This document shows positions 17,193 through 27,305 of a stretch of DNA of 64,000 nucleotides, one piece after another. The DNA is from Halogranum gelatinilyticum. Lineage in GTDB: Archaea; Halobacteriota; Halobacteria; Halobacteriales; Haloferacaceae. Position numbers and translations under genes: made by a program. Every line of letters starts with the position of its first letter. Position 1 is the stretch's first letter. The notes beneath the pieces are model-generated. The model made no database searches. It was not told the DNA's origin and saw nothing but the letters and a program-made list of their open reading frames with translations. The stretch spans positions 1-64,000 of the forward strand of contig NZ_FNHL01000009.1 in assembly GCF_900103715.1 (NCBI RefSeq). Direction: 5' to 3'.

Positions 17193-18038
17193 ATGAGTGA
17201 CACACCGCTCGACGGACAGGTCGCCTTCATCACCGGTACCAGCCGAGGCATCGGCAAGGCCCTCGCGCTCCGACTGGCCGACGCTGGCGCGAAGGTCGTC
17301 TCCACCGGCAAGAGCGTCGAACCGCACGACAAACTGCCGGGCACCATCGTCGAGACGACAGAGGAAATTCGCGAGCGCGGCGGCGAGTCCATCTACCGCG
17401 AACTCGACGTGCGCGACGCCGACGTCGTCCAGTCCGTCATCGACGACGTCGTCGACGAGTGGGGGCAGTTGGACATCGTCATCAACAACGCCGGAGCCAT
17501 CCACCTCGCGCCGTTCGAGCAGACGCCCCCGAAGCGGTTCGACCTCCTCATGGACGTCAACGCCCGCGGCGCGTACGTGACGACGCAGGCCGCCCTCCCC
17601 TACCTGAAGGAGAGCGACCACGCGCACGTCCTGATGATGTCGCCGCCGATGAAGATGGACGCCGCGCCCGGCAAGGCGGCTTACGCGCTCTCGAAACTCG
17701 GGATGACGTTCTTCGCGAACTCCCTCTCGGAGGAACTCGCGAGCGACGACATCGGTGTCAACAGCCTGTGGCCCGTCGCCGCCATCGAGACGGAAGCGAC
17801 CCGACATTTCGACCTCGGGCAGCCCGAGGACTGGCGCACGCCCGAAATCGTCTGCGACGCGACGATGGAGATTCTGACCCGCGACCCGACGGAGTGTACG
17901 GGCAACCAGTTCTACGACGAGGACCTGCTCATGGAGGCTGGCGTCGAAGACTTCTCGAAATATGCCGTCGTCGAGGGGACCGACCCCGGACCGACGTCGG
18001 CGTGGCTGTTCGACCCCGAGTACGAGCGGCCGGAGTAA
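17193..18038 (+). CDS. SDR-family oxidoreductase (HSDL2-like)
   Basis: 281 residues. The cofactor loop TGTSRGIGKALALRLADAG (about 13-31), NNAG near 102 and the YALSK active-site pair (about 164-168) are classical SDR motifs. The serine stretch MMSPPMKMD and the substrate region resemble HSDL2-type dehydrogenases rather than beta-ketoacyl reductases. The ATG at 17193 is preferred over a GTG six bases earlier. It is divergent from tyrA, with 183 bases between. Substrate unknown. Confidence 0.88.
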   Translation: MSDTPLDGQVAFITGTSRGIGKALALRLADAGAKVVSTGKSVEPHDKLPGTIVETTEEIRERGGESIYRELDVRDADVVQSVIDDVVDEWGQLDIVINNAGAIHLAPFEQTPPKRFDLLMDVNARGAYVTTQAALPYLKESDHAHVLMMSPPMKMDAAPGKAAYALSKLGMTFFANSLSEELASDDIGVNSLWPVAAIETEATRHFDLGQPEDWRTPEIVCDATMEILTRDPTECTGNQFYDEDLLMEAGVEDFSKYAVVEGTDPGPTSAWLFDPEYERPE

Positions 18039-18674
18039 CTAGCGAACTGACGAGAATTCGTCGCCCTCGAGGACGTCCAGAAGGTCGCCGAAGTTCGAAA
18101 TCCGAACGTCGGGCTCTCGGTACGGCGGCTCGTCGTCGTCGTTTTCGAGCCAAACCGAGGTCATGCCGAACGTCTCGCCCATCAGGAGGTCCTCGTTGTA
18201 CTCGTCGCTGACGAAGGCGACCGGCTCGTCACCCTCGGGAAGGCACTCGACGTAGCCTTTCGGGTGGGGCTTCGACCGTCGAAGGTCCGAGGAGACGACG
18301 AGGTCGTCGAAGCAGTCGAGGACCCCGTGCTCCGAGAGGACTGTCTCGATCCACGGGCGCGCCATGTTGCCGAAGATGACGAGCGTGTGGTCGGTCGCGA
18401 GTTCGCGGATGACGTCGACGTGTTCCGCGGGGAACTCGGGAGCGAGCCACGTCTGTTCGAGATAGTCACGACACGCGTCGTGGGACGCGCCCGTGAGCGT
18501 CGAGAGAAGTTCGAGGTACTCGGCGGTACTCTGGATGAAGCCATCACGAAAGGCGAAGTACGCGAGCCAGCCGGGATAGGGGTCGCGCTCGGGGTCGACA
18601 CCTAGAACGTCTGCCTGTTTGCGTTCGTCACCGTGTTCGACGATGACGCCGCCGTAATCGAGGACGAGATGCAT
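18039..18674 (-). CDS. HAD-superfamily hydrolase
   Basis: 211 residues beginning MHLVLDYGGVIVEHGDERKQ; motif I is DYGGV with the nucleophile Asp6, motif II is LVIFGNM, motif III Lys is in SKPHPKG and motif IV is AFVSDEYNEDLLMGETFG. A helical cap follows motif I. This is a subfamily IA phosphatase or dehalogenase of unknown substrate. The start at 18674 is chosen over an upstream ATG because it places the nucleophile in the usual position. It is convergent with the SDR gene, directly abutting it. Confidence 0.86.
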   Translation of the reverse strand: MHLVLDYGGVIVEHGDERKQADVLGVDPERDPYPGWLAYFAFRDGFIQSTAEYLELLSTLTGASHDACRDYLEQTWLAPEFPAEHVDVIRELATDHTLVIFGNMARPWIETVLSEHGVLDCFDDLVVSSDLRRSKPHPKGYVECLPEGDEPVAFVSDEYNEDLLMGETFGMTSVWLENDDDEPPYREPDVRISNFGDLLDVLEGDEFSSVR

Positions 18675-18740
18675 GGGGCTTTGTCGAACTTGCCAGTCAG
18701 GTATCACTCTGTCGAATAATGAGTCGCCAGTAAACCGGAC

Positions 18741-19916
18741 CTATTCGACGACCAGTTCGACGTCGTAGTCGGTCAGGTTCTCGTAGCCGTCCTCGGTCAC
18801 GACGACGATGTCCTCGATTCGGACGCCGCCGACCTCGGGGTCGTAGAGGCCGGGTTCGATGGTGATGATCTGACCCGCCTCCAGCTCGTCACCGTTCGTG
18901 CTGACGTGCGGGAGTTCGTGCACGTCGAGGCCGACGCCGTGGCCCGTGCTGTGGATGAAGCCTGTCTCCGTCGTCGGGTCGTCGCGGAGCGTCGGCAGGC
19001 CCGCCTCCTGGTAGACGTCGCAGGCGGCGTCGTGGACCGCCTCACCCGTCGCGCCCGGTTCGATTGCGTCGAGTGCGGCGTCCAGTGCCTCGTGGGTCAG
19101 GTCGTACCACTCGCGAACCGTCTCCGACGGCTCGCCCTTGCAGAACGTCCGGGTCATGTCGGCGTGGTACTTCGAGGCCTTGTTACGCGGGAATATGTCG
19201 ATGATGATGGACTCGTTCGCCTCCAGTGGGCCGCTGCCGCGGTTGTGCGGGTCGGCGGCGTCCGCGCCGCAGGCGACGATGGTCTCGTCGAGCGCGCAGC
19301 CTTCGCGGAGGAGTGTGACCTCGATTTCCTCTTTGACACGCTCGCTGGTCAGGGGTTTACCCTCGTAGTGGAGGACGCCGTCCTCGACGTCGGCGGCGGC
19401 GATGAGGTTCTCGGCGGCAGCGAGTGAGTTCTCGTTCGCCTTCTGCGCCTCGCGCACCGCCTCGATCTCCGCTTCTTGCTTCACGGAACGAATTTGGGTG
19501 ACGACGTCCCGCGACTCGGCCTCGACGAGGATGTCGAGTTCGCGGAGCGCGTCGGCGGAGCCGAGCGGGAAGCGGCGCGGCGTGACGACGGAGTCGACGT
19601 CGTACTCCGCGAGGAACTCGGCGTTGACGCGAGCACCCGCCTCGAACCGGCCGTACTCCTGTCTCTTCTCTTGCGCATCGAACTCGGCGGTGCGACGGAC
19701 CTCGTCGGCACGGGCTTCCTTCTTCGCACGGCCGTACTCCAGCCCCGAGACGAGGAGGTAGGTCCCGTCGGGCGTGTAGAGCGTGAGGAACGGGTCGGGC
19801 GCGTCGAAGCCCGAGAGGTAGCGCTGCGTCGAGTCGTCGCTAGCGGCGTCGACGAGATAGCCGTCGGCACCGGCCTCGTCGAGATAGTCGTCGAGCGGGG
19901 AGAAGTCGGGTTCCAT
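18741..19916 (-). CDS. M24-family metallopeptidase (Xaa-Pro dipeptidase-like)
   Basis: 391 residues. A creatinase-like N-terminal domain (to about 150) precedes the pita-bread domain whose five metal ligands are visible: Asp in IIDIFPRN, Asp in DMTRTF, His in [13 protein letters not shown], Glu in ITIEPGLYD and Glu in VRIEDIVV. It should remove N-terminal residues ahead of proline or cleave Xaa-Pro dipeptides. The start at 19916 is supported by a TATA-like box 25-30 bases upstream; an upstream in-frame ATG would lie before that box. Confidence 0.9.
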   Translation of the reverse strand: MEPDFSPLDDYLDEAGADGYLVDAASDDSTQRYLSGFDAPDPFLTLYTPDGTYLLVSGLEYGRAKKEARADEVRRTAEFDAQEKRQEYGRFEAGARVNAEFLAEYDVDSVVTPRRFPLGSADALRELDILVEAESRDVVTQIRSVKQEAEIEAVREAQKANENSLAAAENLIAAADVEDGVLHYEGKPLTSERVKEEIEVTLLREGCALDETIVACGADAADPHNRGSGPLEANESIIIDIFPRNKASKYHADMTRTFCKGEPSETVREWYDLTHEALDAALDAIEPGATGEAVHDAACDVYQEAGLPTLRDDPTTETGFIHSTGHGVGLDVHELPHVSTNGDELEAGQIITIEPGLYDPEVGGVRIEDIVVVTEDGYENLTDYDVELVVE

Positions 19917-19938
19917 GCTGTGAACAGCCACACTGGAC

Positions 19939-19947
19939 CGATAAATC
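19939..19947 (-). promoter_or_regulatory. TATA box of M24 peptidase gene
   Basis: On the minus strand GATTTATCG is centred about 27 bases before the ATG at 19916. It fixes that start as a leaderless one. Confidence 0.55.
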
Positions 19948-20072
19948 GGTTGCTGTCCCTCGGCCTCCTCGTTCGTCATCCGGCACCATCACGACTGCCC
20001 GGCGATACGACGACGCGACGGCAAAGTCACCGCCTCCGGTACGCTGATACGGGCCGACACAGACACGCCGGT

Positions 20073-21371
20073 ATGGACATCGAAGTCTCGCAGTCGCGCG
20101 TCCGTGGCCGTGCGCGCGCTCCGCCCTCGAAGAGCTACACACACCGAGCCATCCTCGCCGCGGGCTACAGCGGCGGCGCGCTCGTCTACGACCCGCTCGT
20201 CAGTGCCGACACGAAGGCGACGATGCGCTCCGTCGACGCCTTCGGCGGCGACGTCGACCGCGAAGCAGGTGAAAATCACCTCGATGTGACCGGCTTCGAC
20301 GGCCGCCCCGACGTCCCCGCGGACGTCATCGACTGCGCCAACAGCGGGACGACGATGCGACTCGTCACCGCCTGTGCCGCCCTCGCCGACGGCATTTCGA
20401 TACTCACTGGCGACTCCTCGCTCCGCTCGCGGCCGCAGGGACCGCTCCTCGACGCCATCGACAGCCTCGGCGGCCGTGCCGAGAGCACCCGCGGCAACGG
20501 GCAGGCACCACTCGCGGTCAAGGGTCCGATCTCGGGCGGAACGGTCTCGATTCCCGGAGACGTCTCCTCGCAGTACATCACGGCACTGTTGATGGCCGGT
20601 GCCGTGACCGAGGAAGGAATCGACGTCGACCTCGAAACGGAACTCAAGTCCGCGCCGTACGTCGACATCACGCTCGAAGTCCTCGACGCGTTCGGCGTCG
20701 ACGCCGAGAAGACGGAACAGGGCTTCTCGGTCCCTGGTGGCCAGTCTTACGACCCCGCAGACGGCGAGTACCACGTCCCCGGCGACTTCTCCTCGATGAG
20801 CTATCTGCTCGCGGCCGGTGCCGTCGCTGCCGCCGATGACGACGAAGTCGTCGTCGCGGGCGCACAGCCGAGCGCGCAGGGCGACAGTGCCATCGTCGAC
20901 GTCCTCGAACGGATGGGCGCAGACATCGACTGGGACGAGGACAACGGCTACATCACGGTTCGCCACTCGGACCTCTCGGGCGTCGAGGTCGACGTCGGCG
21001 ACACCCCCGACCTGCTGCCGACCATCGCCACGCTCGGTGCTATCGCCGACGGCGACACCCGCATCGTCAACTGCGAACACGTCCGGTACAAGGAGACCGA
21101 CCGCGTTAGCGCGATGGCCGATGAGTTGACCAAGATGGGTGCGACAGTGACCGAAGAACAGGACGTCCTGACGGTTCACGGCGACGAGTCGGCCCTCGAA
21201 GGTGCTGCCGTCGACGGCCGCGCGGACCACCGGATCGTCATGTCGCTCGCTGTCGCCGGTCTCGTCGCCGATGGGACGACCACGATTGCTGGCGGCGAAC
21301 ACGTCGACGTCTCGTTCCCGGACTTCTTCGACGTACTCTCCGACCTCGGCGCGGACGTGCGTCGTCAGTAG
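20073..21371 (+). CDS. aroA: 3-phosphoshikimate 1-carboxyvinyltransferase (EPSP synthase)
   Basis: 432 residues. Signatures include [17 protein letters not shown] (about residue 19), the PEP/shikimate-binding [18 protein letters not shown] (about 90), [14 protein letters not shown] and RYKETDR near 337. It joins shikimate 3-phosphate and phosphoenolpyruvate to 5-enolpyruvylshikimate 3-phosphate in the cytosolic chorismate pathway. The start at 20073 matches the family N-terminus; the much longer open frame upstream is antisense to the peptidase gene. aroC follows 131 bases later. Confidence 0.96.
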   Translation: MDIEVSQSRVRGRARAPPSKSYTHRAILAAGYSGGALVYDPLVSADTKATMRSVDAFGGDVDREAGENHLDVTGFDGRPDVPADVIDCANSGTTMRLVTACAALADGISILTGDSSLRSRPQGPLLDAIDSLGGRAESTRGNGQAPLAVKGPISGGTVSIPGDVSSQYITALLMAGAVTEEGIDVDLETELKSAPYVDITLEVLDAFGVDAEKTEQGFSVPGGQSYDPADGEYHVPGDFSSMSYLLAAGAVAAADDDEVVVAGAQPSAQGDSAIVDVLERMGADIDWDEDNGYITVRHSDLSGVEVDVGDTPDLLPTIATLGAIADGDTRIVNCEHVRYKETDRVSAMADELTKMGATVTEEQDVLTVHGDESALEGAAVDGRADHRIVMSLAVAGLVADGTTTIAGGEHVDVSFPDFFDVLSDLGADVRRQ

Positions 21372-21502
21372 GGAGCGCGGCAAGACCCCTCTCGTCGGAA
21401 CGCGGTCCCTCTCATCGACAGAACGCGGCCCTTCTCGTCGGCACCGGCTCGTGCTTGCGTCTTCTGCAAACGCTAAATGCGAGGAACCCACATCCTCGGG
21501 TA

Positions 21503-22660
21503 ATGAACGGAAACCGCTTCGGCCGACTCTTCCAGGTCACCACCTACGGGGAGAGCCACGGCGAGGCCATGGGCGTGACAGTCAGCGGCTGTCCGGCCGG
21601 TCTCGAACTCAGTGAAGAGGACATCCAGGGCGATCTCGACCGTCGCAAGCCCGGCCAGTCGATGATCACGACGAGCCGCGGCGAACCGGACGAAGTCACC
21701 ATCAACTCCGGCGTCCAAGACGGCTACACGACGGGGACGCCGATCGGGATGGTCATCCAGAACAAGGACGCCCGCTCCGGTAAGTACGAACCCTACGTCA
21801 CCGCACCGCGACCGAGCCACGGCGACTTCACCTACTCCGCGAAGTTCGGTACGCGCAACTGGGGCGGCGGCGGCCGCTCCTCCGCCCGCGAGACGGTGAA
21901 CTGGGTCGCTGCAGGCGCGATTGCGAAGAAGATTCTCGCCACGCAGGATATCGAGGTCAAAGCGCACGTCAACCAGATCGGCGACATCGAAGCACCGGAG
22001 GTCACGTGGGAGGAGATTCTGGAACACAGCGAAGAAAACGAAGTCCGCTGTGCCCATCCCGAGACGGCCGAGGAGATGCGCGACCGCATCGACGAATACC
22101 AGAAGGAGGGCGACTCCATCGGCGGCAGCATCTACTTCGAGGCACGCGGCGTCCCGCGTGGTCTCGGTGCACCGCGCTTCGACTCCTTCTCCGCCCGTCT
22201 CGGACAGGCGATGATGTCCGTTCCGGCGGCGACGTCCTTCGAGTTCGGTCTCGGCAAGGAGGCCCGCCAGTGGACCGGCAAGGACCGCAACGAGGACTGG
22301 GAGTTCGACGAGAACGGCGACCCCACGCCCGTCGGCAACAAACACGGCGGGATTCAGGGCGGCATCACGACCGGCCAGCCCATCTACGGCGAGGTGACGC
22401 TCCACGCGCCGACGTCGATTCCGAAGAAGCAGACGACGGTCGACTGGGAGACTGGAGAGGAGAAAGAGATTCAGGTCGTCGGCCGCCACGACCCCGTGCT
22501 ACCGCCGCGGGGCGTCCCGGTCGTCGAGTCGATGCTCCAGCTGACGATTCTCGACTATATGCTGCTTGCAGGGCGAATCAACCCGGACCGTCTGGATGGA
22601 CAGGTCGGGGAGTACCAGACCGATTACCACCCGCGTAGTCCGGACAATATGAAAGAGTGA
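21503..22660 (+). CDS. aroC: Chorismate synthase
   Basis: 385 residues, close to the family norm. It begins NGNRFGRLFQVTTYGESHG and keeps the FMN-binding and catalytic stretches GCPAGLELSEEDIQGDLDRR, RPSHGDFTYSAKFG, GGGGRSSARETVNWVAAGAI and the C-terminal HDPVLPPRGVPVVESM. The reaction is removal of phosphate from EPSP to give chorismate, requiring reduced FMN. A TATA-like CTAAATG about 30 bases before the ATG suggests its own promoter, besides likely linkage with aroA. Confidence 0.97.
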   Translation: MNGNRFGRLFQVTTYGESHGEAMGVTVSGCPAGLELSEEDIQGDLDRRKPGQSMITTSRGEPDEVTINSGVQDGYTTGTPIGMVIQNKDARSGKYEPYVTAPRPSHGDFTYSAKFGTRNWGGGGRSSARETVNWVAAGAIAKKILATQDIEVKAHVNQIGDIEAPEVTWEEILEHSEENEVRCAHPETAEEMRDRIDEYQKEGDSIGGSIYFEARGVPRGLGAPRFDSFSARLGQAMMSVPAATSFEFGLGKEARQWTGKDRNEDWEFDENGDPTPVGNKHGGIQGGITTGQPIYGEVTLHAPTSIPKKQTTVDWETGEEKEIQVVGRHDPVLPPRGVPVVESMLQLTILDYMLLAGRINPDRLDGQVGEYQTDYHPRSPDNMKE

Positions 22661-22664
22661 CGGC

Positions 22665-23612
22665 TTAGGTCAGGAGCCGCTTCAGCCCCCCCAGACCGAC
22701 AAGGGCGACACCCGCGCCAGCGTAGAGGAGTTGGGTCTCGCTCAGGTCGGGGACGAGACCGTTTCTGTCGGCACCGGTCTCGATCGACTCGTTTTGATAG
22801 ACGTAGTGGTCGTCGCGCCAGGGTGCCTTGACTGGCTCGTACGACTCGTTCCACGTAGTGGTGTTTGTGCCCGCACGGCCGACGAACTCGACCTGGTCGA
22901 TACCACCCTCACGCTCTGAGATATTTCCGGCATAGAGACGGGCTTCTCCTGCGACTTTGGTCCCTCGGTCTTCGAGTAATTCAACCGTTATGGTGCGATT
23001 CTCACCAGGAGCGACTGACGCGCCATACAGGCTTCCGTCTGTCCCCTCAGTATAGACCATCAATTTCGTGCTATACATCTGTATGCTCGGGTTCGAGAGG
23101 GTGACCTTGGCGACGGTAGAAGGTTCGCCGTCGATCGTTCCGTTGGTGACTTTGACGTCTTCGATGTGGGTGTGGGGTATTTCGGTGCCGTTAGTGTAGT
23201 TGATGTCACGGGTGAAGTTGTACTTAGTGAGATTTCCATAGGTCGTGACCGTGACTGTATGGTTCTTATCTCGAATATCTAAGTTCGGGGTTAAATTAAA
23301 ACTCCAGTTATGTACATCCCCCGGGCTAGTGTCGAATTGTACATTTTGAATCTCAGTTCCGTCTGATCGGATAGTGAACCCTGTTTCTCTCTTCCAATCC
23401 CCCTTGTTCTTAGCAGATATCGTGACTTGGTCACATCCCTCAAATTCAACCGTGAAATGTACCTGCGTTGTGTCCTGGATTGTCCTGACAGGTTTCTCTA
23501 CCTCACATCCACTCCCCATTCTTTCAGATGGACTTGCAGCTATTGAACTCCCAGCAGATGTCGCTATTAGGCACAAGATCAATACGCCTACAGAGAGTGA
23601 CTTCAGAGACAT
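22665..23612 (-). CDS. Exported membrane-anchored protein of unknown function
   Basis: 315 residues. The chosen start MSLKSLSVGVLILCLIATSA gives a Sec signal peptide with AxA-like cleavage; an ATG 18 bases upstream would overlap the preceding gene. The extracellular part has many N-glycosylation sequons (NWSF, NLTK, NFTR, NYTNG, NGTI, NRTI, NTTT, NESY, NESI) and a Cys pair near residues 43 and 60. A C-terminal helix (LLYAGAGVALVGLGGL) anchors it. It follows the large PKD protein by five bases, so the two are probably made together. G+C is lower than in the neighbours. Confidence 0.78.
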   Translation of the reverse strand: MSLKSLSVGVLILCLIATSAGSSIAASPSERMGSGCEVEKPVRTIQDTTQVHFTVEFEGCDQVTISAKNKGDWKRETGFTIRSDGTEIQNVQFDTSPGDVHNWSFNLTPNLDIRDKNHTVTVTTYGNLTKYNFTRDINYTNGTEIPHTHIEDVKVTNGTIDGEPSTVAKVTLSNPSIQMYSTKLMVYTEGTDGSLYGASVAPGENRTITVELLEDRGTKVAGEARLYAGNISEREGGIDQVEFVGRAGTNTTTWNESYEPVKAPWRDDHYVYQNESIETGADRNGLVPDLSETQLLYAGAGVALVGLGGLKRLLT

Positions 23613-23617
23613 AACCA

Positions 23618-26600
23618 CTATTGACACTCCCATCGCCGCATTGGGTTCTCGTCTGCACACCGTGTGGTCGACCTGTACGAGCGTCGAATCTCTGCTTCGC
23701 TCAACAGACCGCTCTCACGGTGGACTATCTCGAAGTCCTCACCCCCCGTGATTGTGAACTCTCCCGTCTCCGGGTTGAGCTGGCGGTTCATTTTGAATCC
23801 ACTCACCGTCGCACGAGTCTCGATCACGTTATCCTCGTCACGGTAGGAGTCGGAAATTACTTTCGCTGTTCCGAGACTCTTAGTTAATGTCCACTCTTTG
23901 GAAACAGACTGAGATCCAAGCCGATAATCGGACTGTCTCGACCGCTGGTATGCCTTCAGCTCGTCGTTGACAGTCGTTGTTGGCCGCCATTCGTACTGTG
24001 CGGGTGCGACCTGTACTTGGCGACTTGCCTCGTAGACTATGTAGTCTTCTTGATGTGTCTCTTCAAATCGGTACTGGTACTGTGTCGTGTACTCGGCGGG
24101 AGAGATTTTGATTAGCCTGCTCTCACCGGTGCGGTCGTGACTGTAACCGTGTGAGAAGAACGCCCAGTAGGTTTCACGCTCTGTTACCGTGTAGGTGTAA
24201 CGCTCCGTGGTCTGGACTTCATACTCTTCTTCATCTGTGACGGTATACGTCTCATCATACGTGTAACACCGGAACCCGAAGCAGCGTTCGACAGTTCGAG
24301 TCCGAGTCTCCTGAACCGTTCGTGTTCGCGTCTCCCAGACGGTTCTCGTTCCCGTTCTCGTCTCTTCGTCCGTGTACTCGTATTTGTACTGACGCTTGTA
24401 GTCGGCAGGTTCGATCTGCTTACGACGCGTGTTCCCGGTGAAATCTCCGTCTCCGGTGCGGCTGTCCCGCCATTCCGTCTCTGTCGACGTCCACGTTCTC
24501 GTCTCTCGACGAGTTCCTGCCTTCTCCCACTCAGATCGATCCTTGAGGAACATTTCACGATATCCCCGCTGTCGGAAGGACTGTGTTTCCGTCTCGTACT
24601 GAGCCTCGTGTACTTTGACGCGTTCCTCAAGTACGAACTCTCTGTCAGTGACGCGGCTGTCAGTTACGTTGTAGCCCTTGGTCAGGAGTCGAAGTTTTTC
24701 ATCAGGGCTGTCGACAGTTCGCTGTATCTGCTTTTCGGCCCTAATCAGGTACTTTATTTCGTTGATGCCGGTTATCTTGTAGACTGGTGGCGCGTTCTGC
24801 GTAACCGTCACTGAGGGGAGTGGGTGTGTGACGCTGATTCGTTCTGGATTGTTCTGATTGTAGATCTCCACGGCCCCATCCTTCGCTATCAACTCGGATG
24901 CAGGGACTTCGATGATTCCGTGCCACTGGCGCTGGTTTGCTGCTGTCTTTCCAGTGGGCTTCCGGGTTGTTTTGTGCCAGTCCTTCACTTCGCCGTCTAC
25001 GTCGACTGGCTTCGCTCGAATCTGTGTTTCGTACCTGTTTTTACTAAATTTGTAATTGTTTGTCGAGACGGCGAATGTCACCGTCTCGTTTGCGGTGTAA
25101 GGGCCGTCATCAACTGGTTCAATCGTTGCGTTCGGTGGAACGAAGAACTGATGATAGGAGTGATTTTGAGTCGCTCTTGCCCCGCTTCCGTCTTCTACCA
25201 CCAGCGTTGCAGATCGGAGCGAACGGAGTTCTCCTGTCGAATTTCCGGGTCCAATCGGATCGGCTCCTTCTCCCCAAAAGTATTTCAAATCGGTACCGTC
25301 AGGGTCGAATGAACGGCTGGCATCCAGTATTAGTCCCCAATTGTCGGCGGACTGTGTCGTACCATCAGTTTCCGCAGTGAGCCTGACTTCTGGTGGGCTT
25401 GGTTCTACAACCAAGTTCTCAGTAACCGGTGTGTTCAGACTAGTGTACTTTGTCCGACTTTCGAGCTCATATGTGCCGGGTTTCTCCGCCGACCAATACG
25501 AAACAACTGTTAGTGTTCCATCCTCTGCATATCGATTCTTATCAAATTGACCACGATCTACTTGTATGGTTCTCTCCTTCTTTTGAGGCGTCTGTACTAC
25601 CGATACATTCTCCGGATCAGCCCCGTTCAATTCGATCTTTACCACGTGCTTCGCCGCGTACCGCTCCGGGTCGATCCGTTCGTGGTACGAATCCACCGGA
25701 AGGTTCACGAATCCGGATTCGACGATTTCAGGCTCTCCGACGGGTGTCACTTCCTTCGAGACGGTCGTCGTCTGTCCGCGTCGGTCAGTTGCAGTAATCC
25801 GGATCGTCAAGGGATCGTCGAACGACTGAACCGATTTGGTGAACTGGATCCGCTTCGTCTGCCGTGGCCACTCCCCTCGTCTTCCAGTAATCTCCGGTCG
25901 GCGAACCAGCGTCTCGCCGTCGACTTCAACGCGGACGGACTGAAGGTTGTCGTAGCCGTCGGTCCCGACAGCTTCGCCGGAGAGCACGCTGGACGCAGTC
26001 AGGTCTCCGACCGATACTGTCGGTTTGGGGTCGGCAACGACGGTCGTCGAACCGTCGGAGAACCGAGCGACGTCGCTGGAGCCGTCGGTGTAGGTGACGA
26101 CGGCGTAGACGCGGTGGTCGCCGGGCTGCCACCGGATTTCCTGTCGACCACCGCTCCCGATTCGGCCATGTTCGGTGTACCACTGTACTGACCGGACGAC
26201 TCCCGATGGAGCACCAGCGAGGTCGTACGTCGCACGGAGTGGTTCGCCGCCAGTGACGAGGTCTGGGCCGTCAAGTGTCGGCGACTGTTGGCTCGCAACG
26301 GACGGCTGCGGCTGGTCCGGTGGACTCTGTCTCGGCCGGGAACTGTGTCGTGTCGTCGCCGTGTCTGTCAGCCCGTCGGTGTCGACGAGTTTCACGGAAA
26401 TCGTGTGTGCTCCCGTCGCACCGAACGTCTGATTGAGCGAGTCTGTCGTCGTCTCCGACGAGAGCGAGCGGTTGGCAACAGTCGTTCCATCGACGGTCCA
26501 GACGATCCGTTCCAGTGGGGCCGCCCCACGGTCGAGCGTCGCCGTAAACGTCTCCGTCGTGCCGACGAGCGAAGTGTCGGGACCGTCGACGGTCGCTTGC

Positions 26601-26965
26601 GGTGCCTGTCCGCGTTCGACGGTCACGTAGAGGGTATCGGTCCGTTCGGCACCGTCGTCGTCGGTGACGGTGAGTGTTACTTCGTACTGACCTCGCGTGT
26701 TTGCTTCGAAGGTCGTCCGTGGCGAGGATTCGTCGGACAGTGGTACGCTTCGTCCGGTCGGCGAGGTGACAGACCACTCGTAGTCGACGATGCGGCCGTC
26801 AGGGTCACGAGACCCCGTCGCATCGAGGAAGACCGTCGAGCCGCGAGTGACAGTCTGGTCAAGTCCCGCTTCCGGAAGCGGTGCTTCGTTCGTCGCACCG
26901 ACCACACCGGCGGGAACCAGTGTGGTGACGAGGAGGAACGCGACGATGACTGGTGATAGTTTCAT
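23618..26965 (-). CDS. Large exported PKD-domain protein with Thr/Arg/Tyr-rich repeats
   Basis: 1115 residues. A signal peptide (KLSPVIVAFLLVTTLVPAG) precedes a PKD domain (about 30-117: GSRDPDGRIVDYEWSV, TVTDDDGA), a second PKD-like unit (about 120-205) and further Ig-like modules to about 660. The region 780-1010 is unusual: charged and Tyr/Thr-rich, with repeats such as TRTVWETRTRTVQETRTRTV and a recurrent I-x-PAxYxxQYxY motif (about 850 and 950, weaker near 981). One CFGFRC pair lies between. No C-terminal membrane helix is seen. Likely cell-surface or secreted; role unknown. Confidence 0.82.
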   Translation of the reverse strand: MKLSPVIVAFLLVTTLVPAGVVGATNEAPLPEAGLDQTVTRGSTVFLDATGSRDPDGRIVDYEWSVTSPTGRSVPLSDESSPRTTFEANTRGQYEVTLTVTDDDGAERTDTLYVTVERGQAPQATVDGPDTSLVGTTETFTATLDRGAAPLERIVWTVDGTTVANRSLSSETTTDSLNQTFGATGAHTISVKLVDTDGLTDTATTRHSSRPRQSPPDQPQPSVASQQSPTLDGPDLVTGGEPLRATYDLAGAPSGVVRSVQWYTEHGRIGSGGRQEIRWQPGDHRVYAVVTYTDGSSDVARFSDGSTTVVADPKPTVSVGDLTASSVLSGEAVGTDGYDNLQSVRVEVDGETLVRRPEITGRRGEWPRQTKRIQFTKSVQSFDDPLTIRITATDRRGQTTTVSKEVTPVGEPEIVESGFVNLPVDSYHERIDPERYAAKHVVKIELNGADPENVSVVQTPQKKERTIQVDRGQFDKNRYAEDGTLTVVSYWSAEKPGTYELESRTKYTSLNTPVTENLVVEPSPPEVRLTAETDGTTQSADNWGLILDASRSFDPDGTDLKYFWGEGADPIGPGNSTGELRSLRSATLVVEDGSGARATQNHSYHQFFVPPNATIEPVDDGPYTANETVTFAVSTNNYKFSKNRYETQIRAKPVDVDGEVKDWHKTTRKPTGKTAANQRQWHGIIEVPASELIAKDGAVEIYNQNNPERISVTHPLPSVTVTQNAPPVYKITGINEIKYLIRAEKQIQRTVDSPDEKLRLLTKGYNVTDSRVTDREFVLEERVKVHEAQYETETQSFRQRGYREMFLKDRSEWEKAGTRRETRTWTSTETEWRDSRTGDGDFTGNTRRKQIEPADYKRQYKYEYTDEETRTGTRTVWETRTRTVQETRTRTVERCFGFRCYTYDETYTVTDEEEYEVQTTERYTYTVTERETYWAFFSHGYSHDRTGESRLIKISPAEYTTQYQYRFEETHQEDYIVYEASRQVQVAPAQYEWRPTTTVNDELKAYQRSRQSDYRLGSQSVSKEWTLTKSLGTAKVISDSYRDEDNVIETRATVSGFKMNRQLNPETGEFTITGGEDFEIVHRESGLLSEAEIRRSYRSTTRCADENPMRRWECQ

Positions 26966-27305
26966 TCGTCTTAGGACGGGTTTAATTTCGTTGCCGGGTT
27001 TATATCTTCGGGTTCAGAAAGAAATCAACACCCCACGAAGTGTAACACTTCAGCATGAGGCCCTCTCACGGCAAACCTGATCTCTGTGTCACTGATTCGG
27101 CTTCGAACGCCCGAAACAGCCCCGCCGACAGTGACCGGAGAGGGTGAACGTCCGCATTTCGGATCTGACAAGAACGCCCGGAGAAGAGCCGAGAAGCCTA
27201 GATTCTTCATTATCGTTCCTTGCTAATCCATAGCAAAGTCTAAGGCCTGACCGTCGCAACATCCCGCTACTAGTGGTCCGTATCGGCGGGCCGTGACATC
27301 CAAAT
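26966..27305. other. 340-bp divergent spacer between PKD operon and porAB
   Basis: No protein or RNA gene is evident. On the minus strand TATA-like words (AAATTAAA at about 26981-26988 and GATATAAA at about 26999-27006) can serve the PKD gene. The side towards porA has no clear TATA box, only an AT-richer patch at 27205-27245. A perfect palindrome lies at 27037-27051. Confidence 0.5.
27037..27051. promoter_or_regulatory. Perfect 15-bp palindrome upstream of PKD operon
   Basis: GAAGTGT-A-ACACTTC is a perfect 7+1+7 palindrome about 30 bases upstream of the minus-strand TATA-like GATATAAA and 72 bases upstream of the PKD protein start. A dimeric regulator site is the simplest reading. Confidence 0.4.
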
